NCBI RefSeq assembly: GCF_005221305.1 | Contig: NZ_CP039887.1 | Coordinates: 248,001-312,000, forward strand | Source of the DNA: Neisseria subflava | GTDB lineage: Bacteria > Pseudomonadota > Gammaproteobacteria > Burkholderiales > Neisseriaceae | DNA length: 64,000 nt | Direction: 5' to 3' | Shown here: positions 31,896-40,748 of the stretch, in pieces | How positions within the stretch are numbered: position 1 is the stretch's first letter | Layout: each line of letters begins with the position of its first letter | Program-made: the position numbers and the translations under genes | The notes under the pieces: model-generated | Databases searched by the model: none | What the model saw: the letters and a program-made list of their open reading frames with translations, nothing else | Told to the model about the DNA's origin: nothing

Positions 31896-34787
31896 TTACA
31901 GAGTACGGGCAACTTCGACGATGTCGAAACATTCGAGTTGGTCGCCTTCCATAATCTCGTTGTAGCCTTTGAGCATCAGACCACACTCGAAGCCCATGCG
32001 GACTTCTTTGACGTCGTCTTTGTAGCGTTTCAAAGAAGACAGCTCGCCGGTATGGATAACCACGTTGTTGCGGATGAGGCGGACATGGGAATCGCGTTTG
32101 ACCACACCGTCGGTAACCATACAGCCTGCAATGTTGCCGACTTTGGAAACGGAGATAACCTGACGGATCTCGACCGTACCGGTTACTTGCTCTTTCTCTT
32201 CCGGAGAGAGCATACCGCTCATGGCGGCTTTCACGTCGTCGATGGCATCGTAAATGATGTTGTAGTAACGGATTTCCACGTTTTCATTCTCAGCCAGTTT
32301 ACGGGCGGAAGCATCTGCACGGACGTTAAAGCCGATGATGAATGCGCCGGAAGCGATGGCCAAGTTGACATCAGATTCGGTAATGCCGCCAACGCCGCTG
32401 TGCAACACGTTCACTTTCACTTCGTCGGTGGACAGTTTTTTCAGGCTGCCAGCCAAAGCTTCGTAAGAACCTTGTACGTCTGCTTTGATGATGACGGACA
32501 AGGATTGGGCTTGGTTTTCGCCCATATTATTGAACATGTTTTCCAGTTTCGCGGCCTGTTGTTTGGCCAAGCGTACATCGCGGTATTTGCCTTGACGGAA
32601 GAGGGCGATTTCGCGCGCTTTTTTCTCATCAGCCAATACCATTGCATCTTCGCCTGCGTTCGGTACGTCGGATAAGCCGAGAATTTCGACAGGGATAGAC
32701 GGACCGGCTTCATTGATGGCTTTGCCGTTTTCGTCAACCATTGCACGGATTTTACCGAATGCAGTACCGGCCAGCAGCATATCGCCTTTTTTCAGCGTAC
32801 CGCTTTGAACCAAGAGGGTGGCAACTGCGCCGCGGCCTTTGTCCAAACGAGCCTCAACAATGATACCTTTGGCAGGTGCATCGACTGGGGCAGTCAGTTC
32901 CAAAACTTCGGCTTCGAGCAAGACGGCTTCGAGCAATGCATCGATGTTCAGGCCTTTTTTAGCAGAAACGTCGATGAACTGTACATCGCCGCCCCATTCG
33001 TCAGGCACAACTTCGTGAGCAGTCAGCTCTTGGCGGATGCGCTCAGGGTTGGCGGCTTCTTTATCGATTTTGTTGACGGCAACCACCATCGGTACGCCCG
33101 CGGCTTTAGCATGGGCAATTGCCTCGATGGTTTGCGGCATCACGCCGTCGTCGGCTGCTACAACAAGAATCACGATATCGGTTGCTTTCGCACCGCGCGC
33201 ACGCATGGCGGTAAATGCTTCGTGACCCGGAGTATCCAAGAAGGTAATCACGCCGCGAGGGGTTTCAACGTGGTATGCACCGATGTGTTGGGTAATGCCG
33301 CCCGCTTCGCCTTGTACCACTTTGGCACGGCGGATGTAGTCCAGCAGGGAAGTTTTACCGTGGTCAACGTGACCCATTACGGTCACCACCGGAGGACGCG
33401 GCAATGCTTCGGCTTCTACTGCTTCAACGCCTTCATCCAAGAATGCTTCAGGGTCGTCGGCGGCGGCAGGTTTACCGATGTGGCCGAGTTCTTCCACCAC
33501 AATCAGGGCAGTGTCTTGGTCGATGGATTGGTTGATGGTTACCATCATGCCCATTTTCATCAGGGCTTTAACCACTTCGACGCCTTTAACGGCCATTTTG
33601 TGTGCCAAGTCGGCAACGGTAATGGTTTCAGGGACCAAGACTTCGTGTACGACGGGCTCAGTCGGCGCTTGGAAGGCGTGTTGGTTTGGCTCAAGTTTGA
33701 GTTTTTTGCCTTTTTTGCCGCTGCGTACGCGCTCGTCGTCGCCGTTGCGGGCATTGCGGTCGCGTCCGCCTTTACCGCCTTTGCCTCTGGCGTTGCGGCC
33801 TTGAATGTCTTCATCACGCTCACGACGGTCTTCTTTTTTGCCACGCGCGTTGTGTTCGGATTTGCCTTCGCTGGATGCTGCTTTGGTTTTCTCGGCAGGT
33901 TTATTGCGTTCGCCTGATTTGGCTTCTTTCGTAGGTTTTGAGTCTTTCTCGGCCTGTTGTTTTATGGCTTCGCGGCGCGCTTGACGCTCTTGTTTTTCTT
34001 TCAACAAGGCTTCTTGATGCGCACGCAGGGCAGCGGCACGACGGGCTTCTTCATCGCGTTGGGCCTGTTCTTCCTTGCTGACGACAGGTTGCGGTACGGC
34101 AGGAGCGGCAGGTTTGGCGGTCTTTTTCGCTTCTTTGCCTTTGCCGCCTTTGTCTTGTTTGGCTTTGGCAGGTTTTTTGGCTTCGGCTGGTTTTTCAGCT
34201 TCAACGGATTTTTCAGACGGCTTGTTGTCTGCTTTAGCTTCAACTTTTGCTTCGGCCTTGGCTTCTACGGTTTCAACCGGTTTGGCTTCTTCTTTTTTCG
34301 CTGCGACAGGCTTATCTTCCGCTTTTGGTGCGGCTTTGGCTGCTTTCAGTCTGGCTGCTTCAGCCTCTGCTTTGGCGCGGGCTTCGGCTTTTGCGGCAGC
34401 TTCTGCTTCAGCTTTGGCTTTTTCTTCGGCGGCTTGAGTGGCTACTTTTTCTGCTTCGGCTTTTTGGTTTTTCGCTGCTACTTTGGCTTTGGCTTCCGCT
34501 GCCAATTCTTCGGAAGAAGGAATGGTAACGGCACGGCTGCGGCGGCGTGTTTCCACTTTTACGCCGTCAACGGTGCTGACTTCGGTTTTTTTGCGGCGGA
34601 TGCTGATGGTGCCGCTGTTGCTGCCGTTTTTCTTTTGCAGGTAAGCAGTCAACAGTTGTTTGTCGTCAGTGGTTATGCTGTCATTGCCGCTGTTTTTGTT
34701 GACCCCGGCTTCTTTCAATTGTTTAAGCAAATCATCGACGGGGCGGTTTAGTTCGGCGGCAAATTGCGCTACGGTTGTATTACTCAT
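31896..34787 (-). CDS. infB: Translation initiation factor IF-2
   Basis: Delivers initiator tRNA to the ribosome. The 963-residue protein begins with an IF2_N domain (VAQFAAELNRPVDDLLKQLK), then a long Ala/Lys/Glu-rich linker (about 65-360) predicted to be a charged helix, a second IF2_N-like segment, and the G domain with VMGHVDHGKTSLLD, DTPGHEAFTAMR and NKIDK. Domains II-IV follow, ending ECFDIVEVARTL. The linker explains the strong low-complexity pattern of this stretch. It follows nusA by 11 bases. Confidence 0.96.
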   Translation of the reverse strand: MSNTTVAQFAAELNRPVDDLLKQLKEAGVNKNSGNDSITTDDKQLLTAYLQKKNGSNSGTISIRRKKTEVSTVDGVKVETRRRSRAVTIPSSEELAAEAKAKVAAKNQKAEAEKVATQAAEEKAKAEAEAAAKAEARAKAEAEAARLKAAKAAPKAEDKPVAAKKEEAKPVETVEAKAEAKVEAKADNKPSEKSVEAEKPAEAKKPAKAKQDKGGKGKEAKKTAKPAAPAVPQPVVSKEEQAQRDEEARRAAALRAHQEALLKEKQERQARREAIKQQAEKDSKPTKEAKSGERNKPAEKTKAASSEGKSEHNARGKKEDRRERDEDIQGRNARGKGGKGGRDRNARNGDDERVRSGKKGKKLKLEPNQHAFQAPTEPVVHEVLVPETITVADLAHKMAVKGVEVVKALMKMGMMVTINQSIDQDTALIVVEELGHIGKPAAADDPEAFLDEGVEAVEAEALPRPPVVTVMGHVDHGKTSLLDYIRRAKVVQGEAGGITQHIGAYHVETPRGVITFLDTPGHEAFTAMRARGAKATDIVILVVAADDGVMPQTIEAIAHAKAAGVPMVVAVNKIDKEAANPERIRQELTAHEVVPDEWGGDVQFIDVSAKKGLNIDALLEAVLLEAEVLELTAPVDAPAKGIIVEARLDKGRGAVATLLVQSGTLKKGDMLLAGTAFGKIRAMVDENGKAINEAGPSIPVEILGLSDVPNAGEDAMVLADEKKAREIALFRQGKYRDVRLAKQQAAKLENMFNNMGENQAQSLSVIIKADVQGSYEALAGSLKKLSTDEVKVNVLHSGVGGITESDVNLAIASGAFIIGFNVRADASARKLAENENVEIRYYNIIYDAIDDVKAAMSGMLSPEEKEQVTGTVEIRQVISVSKVGNIAGCMVTDGVVKRDSHVRLIRNNVVIHTGELSSLKRYKDDVKEVRMGFECGLMLKGYNEIMEGDQLECFDIVEVARTL

Positions 34788-34798
34788 TCAGTACCCCC

Positions 34799-36304
34799 TT
34801 AGTTATTTTCTTCAGTAAACCAGTGTTCGCGTGCAGCCAAAATCACTTTTTTGGCTTCTTCTTCGTCAACACCGGTAATTTCGACCAATTCGTCAACAGA
34901 CAATTCGGCCAGATCATCGCGTTGGGTTACGCCGGCTTCGGCAAGTTTGCGCAACATATCGGAATCTACGCCGTCCAAATTGCGCATGTCTTCAGACACT
35001 TCACCCAGTTTTTCTTCTGCGGCGATGGTAATGGTCAGGATCGCATCGCGTGCGCGGTTGCGCAGGGTTTCAACGATTTCTTCGTCAAAACCGTCAATCG
35101 AGAGCAATTCTGCCGCTGGAACGTAAGCAACTTCTTCCAATGTGGCAAAGCCTTCTTCCACCAAGATATCGGCAGTTTCGTCGTCGATGTTCAAGTGGGT
35201 GGTGAAGAGGTTGCGGATAACGGCATCTTCGGCGGCATTGCGCTCGTCGGCTTCTTCAATGGTCATGATGTTCAGCTGCCAGCCGGTCAGGATGGAAGCC
35301 AGGCGGACGTTTTGACCGCCGCGGCCGATGGCCAGCGCCAGTTGGTTTTCGTCAACGATCACGTCAACAGCGTGTTTGTCTTCGTCAATTACGATGCGGC
35401 TTACTTCGGCAGGAGACAGCGCATTCATCACGAATTGGGCAGGCTCAGGAGACCACAATACGATGTCGATGCGTTCGCCGGACAATTCGTTGCTCACGGC
35501 GTTAACACGGGAACCGCGCACGCCGATACAAGTACCTTGCGGGTCGATGCGTTGATCGTTGGCTTTAACGGCAACTTTGGCGCGTTGACCAGGGTCGCGT
35601 GCTACTTCGCGGATTTCCAATAGGCCGTCTGCAATTTCAGGCACTTCGTTGGCGTAGAGTTTGGCCAAGAAGTCGCCGCTGGTACGGCTCAAAATGACTT
35701 GTTTGCGACCTGTATTGCCGATTTCGTCCACACGCAGGAAGAGGGCGCGGATGCGGTCGCCGCTACGGAAGTTTTCACGCGGAATCATTTCTTCGCGCGG
35801 AATCAGTGCGTCGAGTTTGCCTGCGACGACTTCAACGATGATGCCGTGGCGCTCGACACGTTTTACCGTACCGGAAACGATGTCTTCTTTAGAAGCGAGG
35901 AACTCGTTCAGGTTTTGCTCGCGCTCCGCATCACGGATGCGTTGCAGGATGATTTGTTTGGCAGTTTGCGCGGCTTGGCGGCCGAAACCTTCGTTTGGCA
36001 GCTGCTCTTCGTAGTATTCGCCGATTTGGATGGTGGTGCCGGGAATTTCTTCTTGGATTTCCTCGATGGTTTTTTCTACGTCGGGGTAGGTGTAGTCTTC
36101 ATCGGCAACAATCAGCCAACGGCGGAAGGTTTGGTATTCGCCGGTATCACGGTCGATTTCGACGCGCACGTCCATGTGCTCGCGGTCGGCTTTTTTCTTG
36201 GCAGCAGTAGAGAGGGCGAATTCAAGGGCTTTGAATACGACTTCCGTTTCAACGTTTTTTTCACTTGCCAGCGCTTCGGCCAGCTGTAACATTTCGCGAC
36301 TCAT
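34799..36304 (-). CDS. nusA: Transcription termination/antitermination factor NusA
   Basis: RNA polymerase-binding factor controlling pausing, termination and antitermination. The domain order is an N-terminal polymerase-binding domain (1 to about 130), S1 (about 135-200, SGTVKRVERHGIIVEVVAGK), two KH domains (including GTCIGVRGSRVNAV and AIGRGGQNVRLAS), and two acidic C-terminal repeats (NLDGVDSDMLRKLAEAGV and following). At 501 residues it is complete. In many bacteria it represses its own operon; a terminator-like hairpin in the operon leader could be the target. Confidence 0.96.
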   Translation of the reverse strand: MSREMLQLAEALASEKNVETEVVFKALEFALSTAAKKKADREHMDVRVEIDRDTGEYQTFRRWLIVADEDYTYPDVEKTIEEIQEEIPGTTIQIGEYYEEQLPNEGFGRQAAQTAKQIILQRIRDAEREQNLNEFLASKEDIVSGTVKRVERHGIIVEVVAGKLDALIPREEMIPRENFRSGDRIRALFLRVDEIGNTGRKQVILSRTSGDFLAKLYANEVPEIADGLLEIREVARDPGQRAKVAVKANDQRIDPQGTCIGVRGSRVNAVSNELSGERIDIVLWSPEPAQFVMNALSPAEVSRIVIDEDKHAVDVIVDENQLALAIGRGGQNVRLASILTGWQLNIMTIEEADERNAAEDAVIRNLFTTHLNIDDETADILVEEGFATLEEVAYVPAAELLSIDGFDEEIVETLRNRARDAILTITIAAEEKLGEVSEDMRNLDGVDSDMLRKLAEAGVTQRDDLAELSVDELVEITGVDEEEAKKVILAAREHWFTEENN

Positions 36305-36332
36305 TTTCTAGAATCTCCAAAGTAATCGGTTT

Positions 36333-36764
36333 TTAAAATTTAAATTCGGGGCGCAAACGGGCTTTGTCGATGTTGCTCAATTCGATTTGGGCAGTTTTGC
36401 CGTCGAAAGAGACGGTAACGATGTCGTTTTCGCAAGATTCGATGCGGCCGATGAAGTTTTTCTGACCATCAATCGGCAGGCGTGTTTTGATTTTGGCGTT
36501 CTGGCCGGCAAAGCGCACGAAGTCGGCGGCTTTTTTCAGCGGACGGTCAAGGCCCGGGCTGGAGATTTCCAAACGTTTGTAGTCGATGTCTTCAACCATA
36601 AACACGCGGCTCAGATGGTTGCTGACAGTGGCGCAGTCTTCGACGGTGATGCCGCCTTCTTTATCGATGAAAACGCGCAAATCGCCTTGTGCGGTCAGTT
36701 CGAAATCGACCAGCTCGTAGCCCAAGCCGGGCAGGGTTTTATCAAGAATGTTTTGAATATCCAT
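36333..36764 (-). CDS. rimP: Ribosome maturation factor RimP
   Basis: Assists 30S subunit assembly. The 143-residue protein has the YhbC-type two-domain form: LDKTLPGLGYELVDFELTAQGDLRVFIDKEGGITVEDC and, after it, LEISSPGLDRPLKKAADFVRFAG. Start ATG 36764 follows GGAGAAG closely. First gene of rimP-nusA-infB; a hairpin with a T-run lies only 24 bases before its start. Confidence 0.94.
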   Translation of the reverse strand: MDIQNILDKTLPGLGYELVDFELTAQGDLRVFIDKEGGITVEDCATVSNHLSRVFMVEDIDYKRLEISSPGLDRPLKKAADFVRFAGQNAKIKTRLPIDGQKNFIGRIESCENDIVTVSFDGKTAQIELSNIDKARLRPEFKF

Positions 36765-36788
36765 GCTTCTCCAGAAGTACATAAACAA

Positions 36789-36812
36789 AAAAATGGCCGC
36801 GCGGCCATTTTT
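36789..36812 (-). promoter_or_regulatory. Terminator-like palindrome in the rimP-nusA-infB leader (candidate attenuator)
   Basis: A perfect 24-base palindrome (AAAAATGGCC, GCGC, GGCCATTTTT) followed on the minus strand by more T residues, the form of an intrinsic terminator. It lies between the likely promoter (-10 at 36836-36841) and the rimP ribosome site. No minus-strand gene reads in from upstream, since serC is divergent, so it would act on the operon's own transcript. Confidence 0.6.
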
Positions 36813-36835
36813 CGTGTGATTTGAAAAATTGGCCT

Positions 36836-36841
36836 ATTATA
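36836..36841 (-). promoter_or_regulatory. Candidate -10 box of the rimP-nusA-infB promoter
   Basis: TATAAT on the minus strand about 72 bases before rimP. Transcription from it would start near 36828 and place the palindrome at roughly +16 to +40. The -35 region is weak. Confidence 0.4.
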
Positions 36842-37107
36842 ACTGTTTTCAAGATAAAAGAAAAGCGTTGATTTGGCGTGGATTTTTTGAAGTGATTGCT
36901 TAAATGTAAAGGGTAGGGGTGAGGCCGTCTGAAAAGGAAATTGTTGACAAGTTTTTATGTGGTGTTTCTGAAATTGTTTTGGAAAACAAAGAATTGGTAT
37001 TGCTTTGTTTTCAGACGGCCTTAGATTTCCTGATTTTTCGTGCTTGCACAATGCGCAAGGCGGTTCTACAATTTCTTCATACCCACCGAATAAGAAAGAA
37101 GGCCGCC

Positions 37108-38214
37108 ATGTCCGCACACCCGATTTACAATTTTTCCGCAGGTCCTGCCGTATTGCCGGAAGCGGTATTGCGTACCGCGCAACAGGAAATGCTTGACTAC
37201 AACGGTACGGGTTTTCCCGTGATGGCGATGAGCCACCGTTCGGATATGTTTTTGAGCATTCTGCATCATGCCGAACAAGACTTGCGCCAGCTTTTGAATA
37301 TTCCGTCCAACTATAAAATCTTGTTTTTACAGGGCGGTGCGACCACGCAATTCAATATGGTGGCCATGAATTTGGCGCACGGTTTTGCGACTGCCGACGC
37401 GGTGGTAACGGGCAACTGGAGCCGTATTGCCTATGAACAGATGAGCCGTTTGAGCAATGCCGAAATCCGTTTGGCCGCGCATGGCGGCGAGCAATATGCC
37501 TATAAAAACCTGCCTGCGGTTGAGGATTGGGATGTCAACCCGAATTCCGCGTTTGTTCATTTTGCGATTAATGAAACCGTCAACGGCTTGCAGTATCAAA
37601 ACGTCCCCAAACTTTCAGACGGCCTGCCGCCGCTGGTGTGCGATATGTCGAGCGAGATTTTGTCGCGTGAGTTTGATGTATCCGATTACGGCTTGATTTA
37701 TGCCGGCGCGCAAAAAAATATCGGCCCTGCCGGTGCGACCGTGGTCATTATCCGCGAGGATTTGCTGGAGCGTTGTCCGAAAGATATTCCCGATGTGTTC
37801 AACTACCGTTCGCACATCAACCGCGACGGTATGTACAACACGCCTTCCACCTATGCGATTTATATGTCGGGTTTGGTGTTCCGCTGGCTGCAAACGCAGG
37901 GCGGTGTGAAAAAAATTGAAGCGGTCAATCGAATAAAGGCGCAAACCTTGTATGAGACGATAGACGGCAGCGGCGGTTTTTACATCAACGATATTCATCC
38001 TGATGCGCGCTCCAAAATGAACGTGGTCTTCAAAACCGCAAGCGAAGACTTGGACCGCCGCTTTGTGTTGGAAGCCGAGTTGCAGGGCTTGTGCCTGCTT
38101 AAAGGCTATAAAACCGTCGGCGGTATGCGTGCCAGCATTTACAATGCGATGCCGCTTGAAGGTGTGAACGCGTTGGCTGACTTTATGAAAGATTTCCAAC
38201 GACGTTACGGTTAA
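37108..38214 (+). CDS. serC: Phosphoserine aminotransferase
   Basis: A PLP enzyme that makes 3-phosphoserine (serine route) and 4-phosphohydroxythreonine (vitamin B6 route). It begins PIYNFSAGPAVLPEAVLR, has FLQGGATTQFNMVAMNL, and the PLP lysine lies in YGLIYAGAQKNIGPAG. The C terminus keeps KTVGGMRASIYNAMPLEGV. ATG 37108 follows AAGAAGG; a longer in-frame opening to 36919 crosses uptake sequences and lacks family similarity. At 368 residues it is complete. Confidence 0.95.
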   Translation: MSAHPIYNFSAGPAVLPEAVLRTAQQEMLDYNGTGFPVMAMSHRSDMFLSILHHAEQDLRQLLNIPSNYKILFLQGGATTQFNMVAMNLAHGFATADAVVTGNWSRIAYEQMSRLSNAEIRLAAHGGEQYAYKNLPAVEDWDVNPNSAFVHFAINETVNGLQYQNVPKLSDGLPPLVCDMSSEILSREFDVSDYGLIYAGAQKNIGPAGATVVIIREDLLERCPKDIPDVFNYRSHINRDGMYNTPSTYAIYMSGLVFRWLQTQGGVKKIEAVNRIKAQTLYETIDGSGGFYINDIHPDARSKMNVVFKTASEDLDRRFVLEAELQGLCLLKGYKTVGGMRASIYNAMPLEGVNALADFMKDFQRRYG

Positions 38215-38226
38215 GATGAAGATATA

Positions 38227-38263
38227 AAAAGGCCGTCTGAAACTGGGTTTCAGACGGCCTTTT
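38227..38263. terminator. DUS inverted-repeat terminator
   Basis: AAAAGGCCGTCTGAAAC and its inverse with a short loop, between convergent serC and the LD-carboxypeptidase gene. Confidence 0.78.
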
Positions 38264-38277
38264 GATTTGAACAAGCC

Positions 38278-39471
38278 TTATTCGGTGACTTCTTCAGTAA
38301 TGCTGTCGCGGTAGATGGTGCTGTCGTAAGTCGGAACAGGAGGCGGCAGCAGGTTGTCGAGTGTCAGCGCGGACGGGTTCAGTGTCGGATAGCCGCTGAA
38401 GGTGACGGAATAACCGCCGTTGCCGGTACTGCGGACTTTGGCATGCGCGCCCAACGGGAAAGTGGTTTTGTTGGTAATGTGGCCGAATGGGAAACCGGTC
38501 AACACAGGAATCTTGGCAGTGCGCGAAATGTGGTTGACGACGGCGGAGAAGTCGTAGCTGGAGTCGTACACGTCGCGGATAGTACCCATGCGGAAATCGC
38601 CGAAGATGATGGCGCGTTGTTTTTGCAAAACACCTGACAGATAAAGCGTGTTGAGCATACGTTCGATGCGGTAGGGTTGCTCGCTGACGTCTTCGATAAA
38701 GAGGATGCCGCCTTGAATATCGGGCATGTAAGGCGTACCGGCGAGGGAGGCGAGAACGCTGAGGTTGCCGCCCCACAATGTGCCTTCGACGTTGACATCG
38801 GCGCGTTGGATGGTTGGGACATCAACGATATTGACGTTGTTGGTCGTGCCGCGGATGAAAGAATCCATGGTAAAGACGCTGGGGTCAGCTTTGCCAAATT
38901 CGCTGTACACCATCGGGCCTGCAAAGCTCATCATATTGCCTTTGGCCAACAGGGCGAGTTGGACGGCGCACACGTCGCTGAAACCGAAGAACAATGTACC
39001 GCGTTCGCGCATTCTGGCGCCGAGTGAGGCAAAGTCGATTTGCGGCAAGATGCGTGCCGCGCCGTAGCCGCCGCGCAGGCCCATCAAGACTTTAGGCGTT
39101 TCAACGCGGCCGCTGGCAACGTCTTGGAAGTCGGCGGCGCGTTGGGCGTCGCTGCCGGCAAAGCGTTGGTAACGGCGGCTGCCTGCCTGTTGGTTGGTCA
39201 CGGTAAAGCCTGCGTTGTAGAGGCGGGTCAGGCCGGTGGTCACGCGGTTGGGGTCTTCGGCAAAGCCTGACGGCGCAACAACGCGCAGGAGGTTGTCGCC
39301 GGAACGTGGCGGATGAGGTTGCTTAGGTTGCACGGTTTGGGCTTTCGCGGTGGTAGATGTGGTTTTGGTTTGCGGCGTGGTGGTCGTACCTGTACCGCAG
39401 GCTTGCAACAATCCTGCGCCTGCCGCGGCAGAACAGGTACGCAGGAAATGGCGGCGCGTGGTGGAGTTCAT
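38278..39471 (-). CDS. ldcA: LD-carboxypeptidase (S66 family), predicted lipoprotein
   Basis: A serine peptidase that trims tetrapeptide stems of peptidoglycan. Residues 1-25 combine a twin-arginine-like motif (TTRRHFLRT) with a lipobox (LLQAC), followed by a Thr/Gln/Pro-rich linker to about 55. The S66 fold shows VVAPSGFAEDPNR, LMGLRGGYGAARIL and the nucleophile region FFGFSDVCAVQLALL; the acid and His of the triad fall in the second half (FIEDVSEQPYRI and GFPFGHITNK). Periplasmic LdcA is known in gonococcus, so a membrane-anchored form here is consistent. 397 residues. Confidence 0.9.
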   Translation of the reverse strand: MNSTTRRHFLRTCSAAAGAGLLQACGTGTTTTPQTKTTSTTAKAQTVQPKQPHPPRSGDNLLRVVAPSGFAEDPNRVTTGLTRLYNAGFTVTNQQAGSRRYQRFAGSDAQRAADFQDVASGRVETPKVLMGLRGGYGAARILPQIDFASLGARMRERGTLFFGFSDVCAVQLALLAKGNMMSFAGPMVYSEFGKADPSVFTMDSFIRGTTNNVNIVDVPTIQRADVNVEGTLWGGNLSVLASLAGTPYMPDIQGGILFIEDVSEQPYRIERMLNTLYLSGVLQKQRAIIFGDFRMGTIRDVYDSSYDFSAVVNHISRTAKIPVLTGFPFGHITNKTTFPLGAHAKVRSTGNGGYSVTFSGYPTLNPSALTLDNLLPPPVPTYDSTIYRDSITEEVTE

Positions 39472-39544
39472 TGAGGTTTTCCTTTCGTTATATGTTTAGA
39501 CGGCCTGAACTTGGCGTGTCGGACCTTACAGGCCGTCTGAAAGT

Positions 39545-39943
39545 TTAAGCGATTAAGTTTTTAATTTGTTGTGGCCAGTTTTCGGGCAAGGCCATACCGT
39601 GTTCGCGGACGGGAGCGGCCCAAATCGGCGCGGGGAAGTTGGCATCGTTTTCAAAGCGGGCAATGACGTGCCAATGCAGGTGGGGCACAACATTGCCGAG
39701 GCTGGCCAAATTGATTTTGGCCGGGCGAAAGACTTGGCGCATTGCGGCTTCAACCTGATACACCATTTCCATGATTTCGTTGCGTTCGGCAGGGGAAAGG
39801 TCGGTCATCTCGGAAACATGGTCATTCCAAATAACGCGGCAGAATGCCGGTGCGCCGGCTTCGTTGTGAACGGCGATAACGCGCAGGTTTGGCGTTTGTA
39901 GCAAAATATCTTCGTTGTCGGCAGTGCAGATGGGGCAGGTCAT
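39545..39943 (-). CDS. HIT family nucleotide-binding protein
   Basis: A 132-residue histidine-triad hydrolase-like protein with HLHWHVIARF as the triad motif and a paired N-terminal CPIC. Such proteins hydrolyse nucleoside phosphoramidates or dinucleotides. It starts inside the last codon and stop of the small upstream frame (ATGA overlap at 39940-39943) and follows rnhA on the same strand. The substrate is unknown. Confidence 0.87.
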   Translation of the reverse strand: MTCPICTADNEDILLQTPNLRVIAVHNEAGAPAFCRVIWNDHVSEMTDLSPAERNEIMEMVYQVEAAMRQVFRPAKINLASLGNVVPHLHWHVIARFENDANFPAPIWAAPVREHGMALPENWPQQIKNLIA

Positions 39944-40125
39944 GGGTTTTTCTTTCTCAGTCTGAATAGGAATCGGATGATTTCAATCAGGATTTTTAGA
40001 ACGAGGTAAATAGCAGTCAGTGTGATGAATGTGAAAAACCACGGTTTGGGTATAAACCACCAAAATAAATAGGCGGGCGTGATTAAGTCGTCACATTCTT
40101 CGGCACTCTTAACGTGGTCACACAA
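39940..40125 (-). CDS. Small membrane protein, 61 residues, start uncertain
   Basis: A frame ending in ATGA overlap with the HIT gene and encoding a Cys/Asp-rich head (CDHVKSAEECDD) followed by a long hydrophobic segment (PAYLFWWFIPKPWFFTFITL and on) and a basic tail (FRLRKKNP). One or two membrane passes are likely. The only in-frame start is a TTG at 40125; the frame is open further upstream with another Cys/His cluster but no ATG. An overlapping frame from ATG 40181 (MTALRHLKPLFGIAVIALIC, ending 40083) may be the original 5' end, separated by a frameshift. No family is recognised. Confidence 0.5.
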   Translation of the reverse strand: MCDHVKSAEECDDLITPAYLFWWFIPKPWFFTFITLTAIYLVLKILIEIIRFLFRLRKKNP

Positions 40126-40191
40126 ATCAATGCAATGACGGCAATCCCAAACAACGGCTTGAGATGTCTGAGTGCAGTCATGGACGAAGTG

Positions 40192-40629
40192 TTATGCAAA
40201 TTTTGCCGCCCCTTGATTGGCAAGCTCGTCAGCTTTTTCGTTTTCAGGGTGTCCGGCGTGGCCTTTTACCCATGTCCAGCGGACATCGTGTTGTTGAACC
40301 AAACTATCCAGCTCTTTCCATAAATCATCGTTTTTGACCGGTTTCTTGGCGGCGGTTTTCCAGCCGTTTTTTTTCCAACCGTGTATCCAGCTTTCCATGC
40401 CGTTTTTGACGTATTGCGAGTCGGTGCAGATGACGACTTGGCAGCGGCGTTTTAAGGATTTCAGTCCTTCGATGACGGCGGTCAGCTCCATGCGGTTGTT
40501 GGTGGTTTCGGCTTCGCCGCCGAACAATTCTTTTTCGTGTGAGCCGTAGCGCATAAATACACCCCAGCCGCCTGCGCCGGGGTTGCCTTTGCATGCGCCG
40601 TCGGTGTAGAGGTAAACGGGTTTATCCAT
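40192..40629 (-). CDS. rnhA: Ribonuclease HI
   Basis: Degrades the RNA strand of RNA-DNA hybrids. It begins VYLYTDGACKGNPGAGGWG with the first catalytic Asp, has TTNNRMELTAVIEGL with the Glu, ICTDSQYV with the second Asp and WVKGHAGHPENEKADELAN with the last Asp. The 145-residue length is normal. ATG 40629 is preferred to 40635; neither has a strong site. Confidence 0.95.
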   Translation of the reverse strand: MDKPVYLYTDGACKGNPGAGGWGVFMRYGSHEKELFGGEAETTNNRMELTAVIEGLKSLKRRCQVVICTDSQYVKNGMESWIHGWKKNGWKTAAKKPVKNDDLWKELDSLVQQHDVRWTWVKGHAGHPENEKADELANQGAAKFA

Positions 40630-40748
40630 GGGCATGTCTTTGTCGAATAAGGCGGTATCATAACATAAGGCCGTCTGAAATATCGGCAAATACGGTTTGC
40701 GCGTGTAAAATACCCTGCACTTATCACTCGTATAGAAAGCAGGCAGAT

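Noticed and set aside
32805..33917. 370-codon open frame on the plus strand across infB
   Set aside because: Antisense shadow of infB; no ribosome site, domain or conserved motif.
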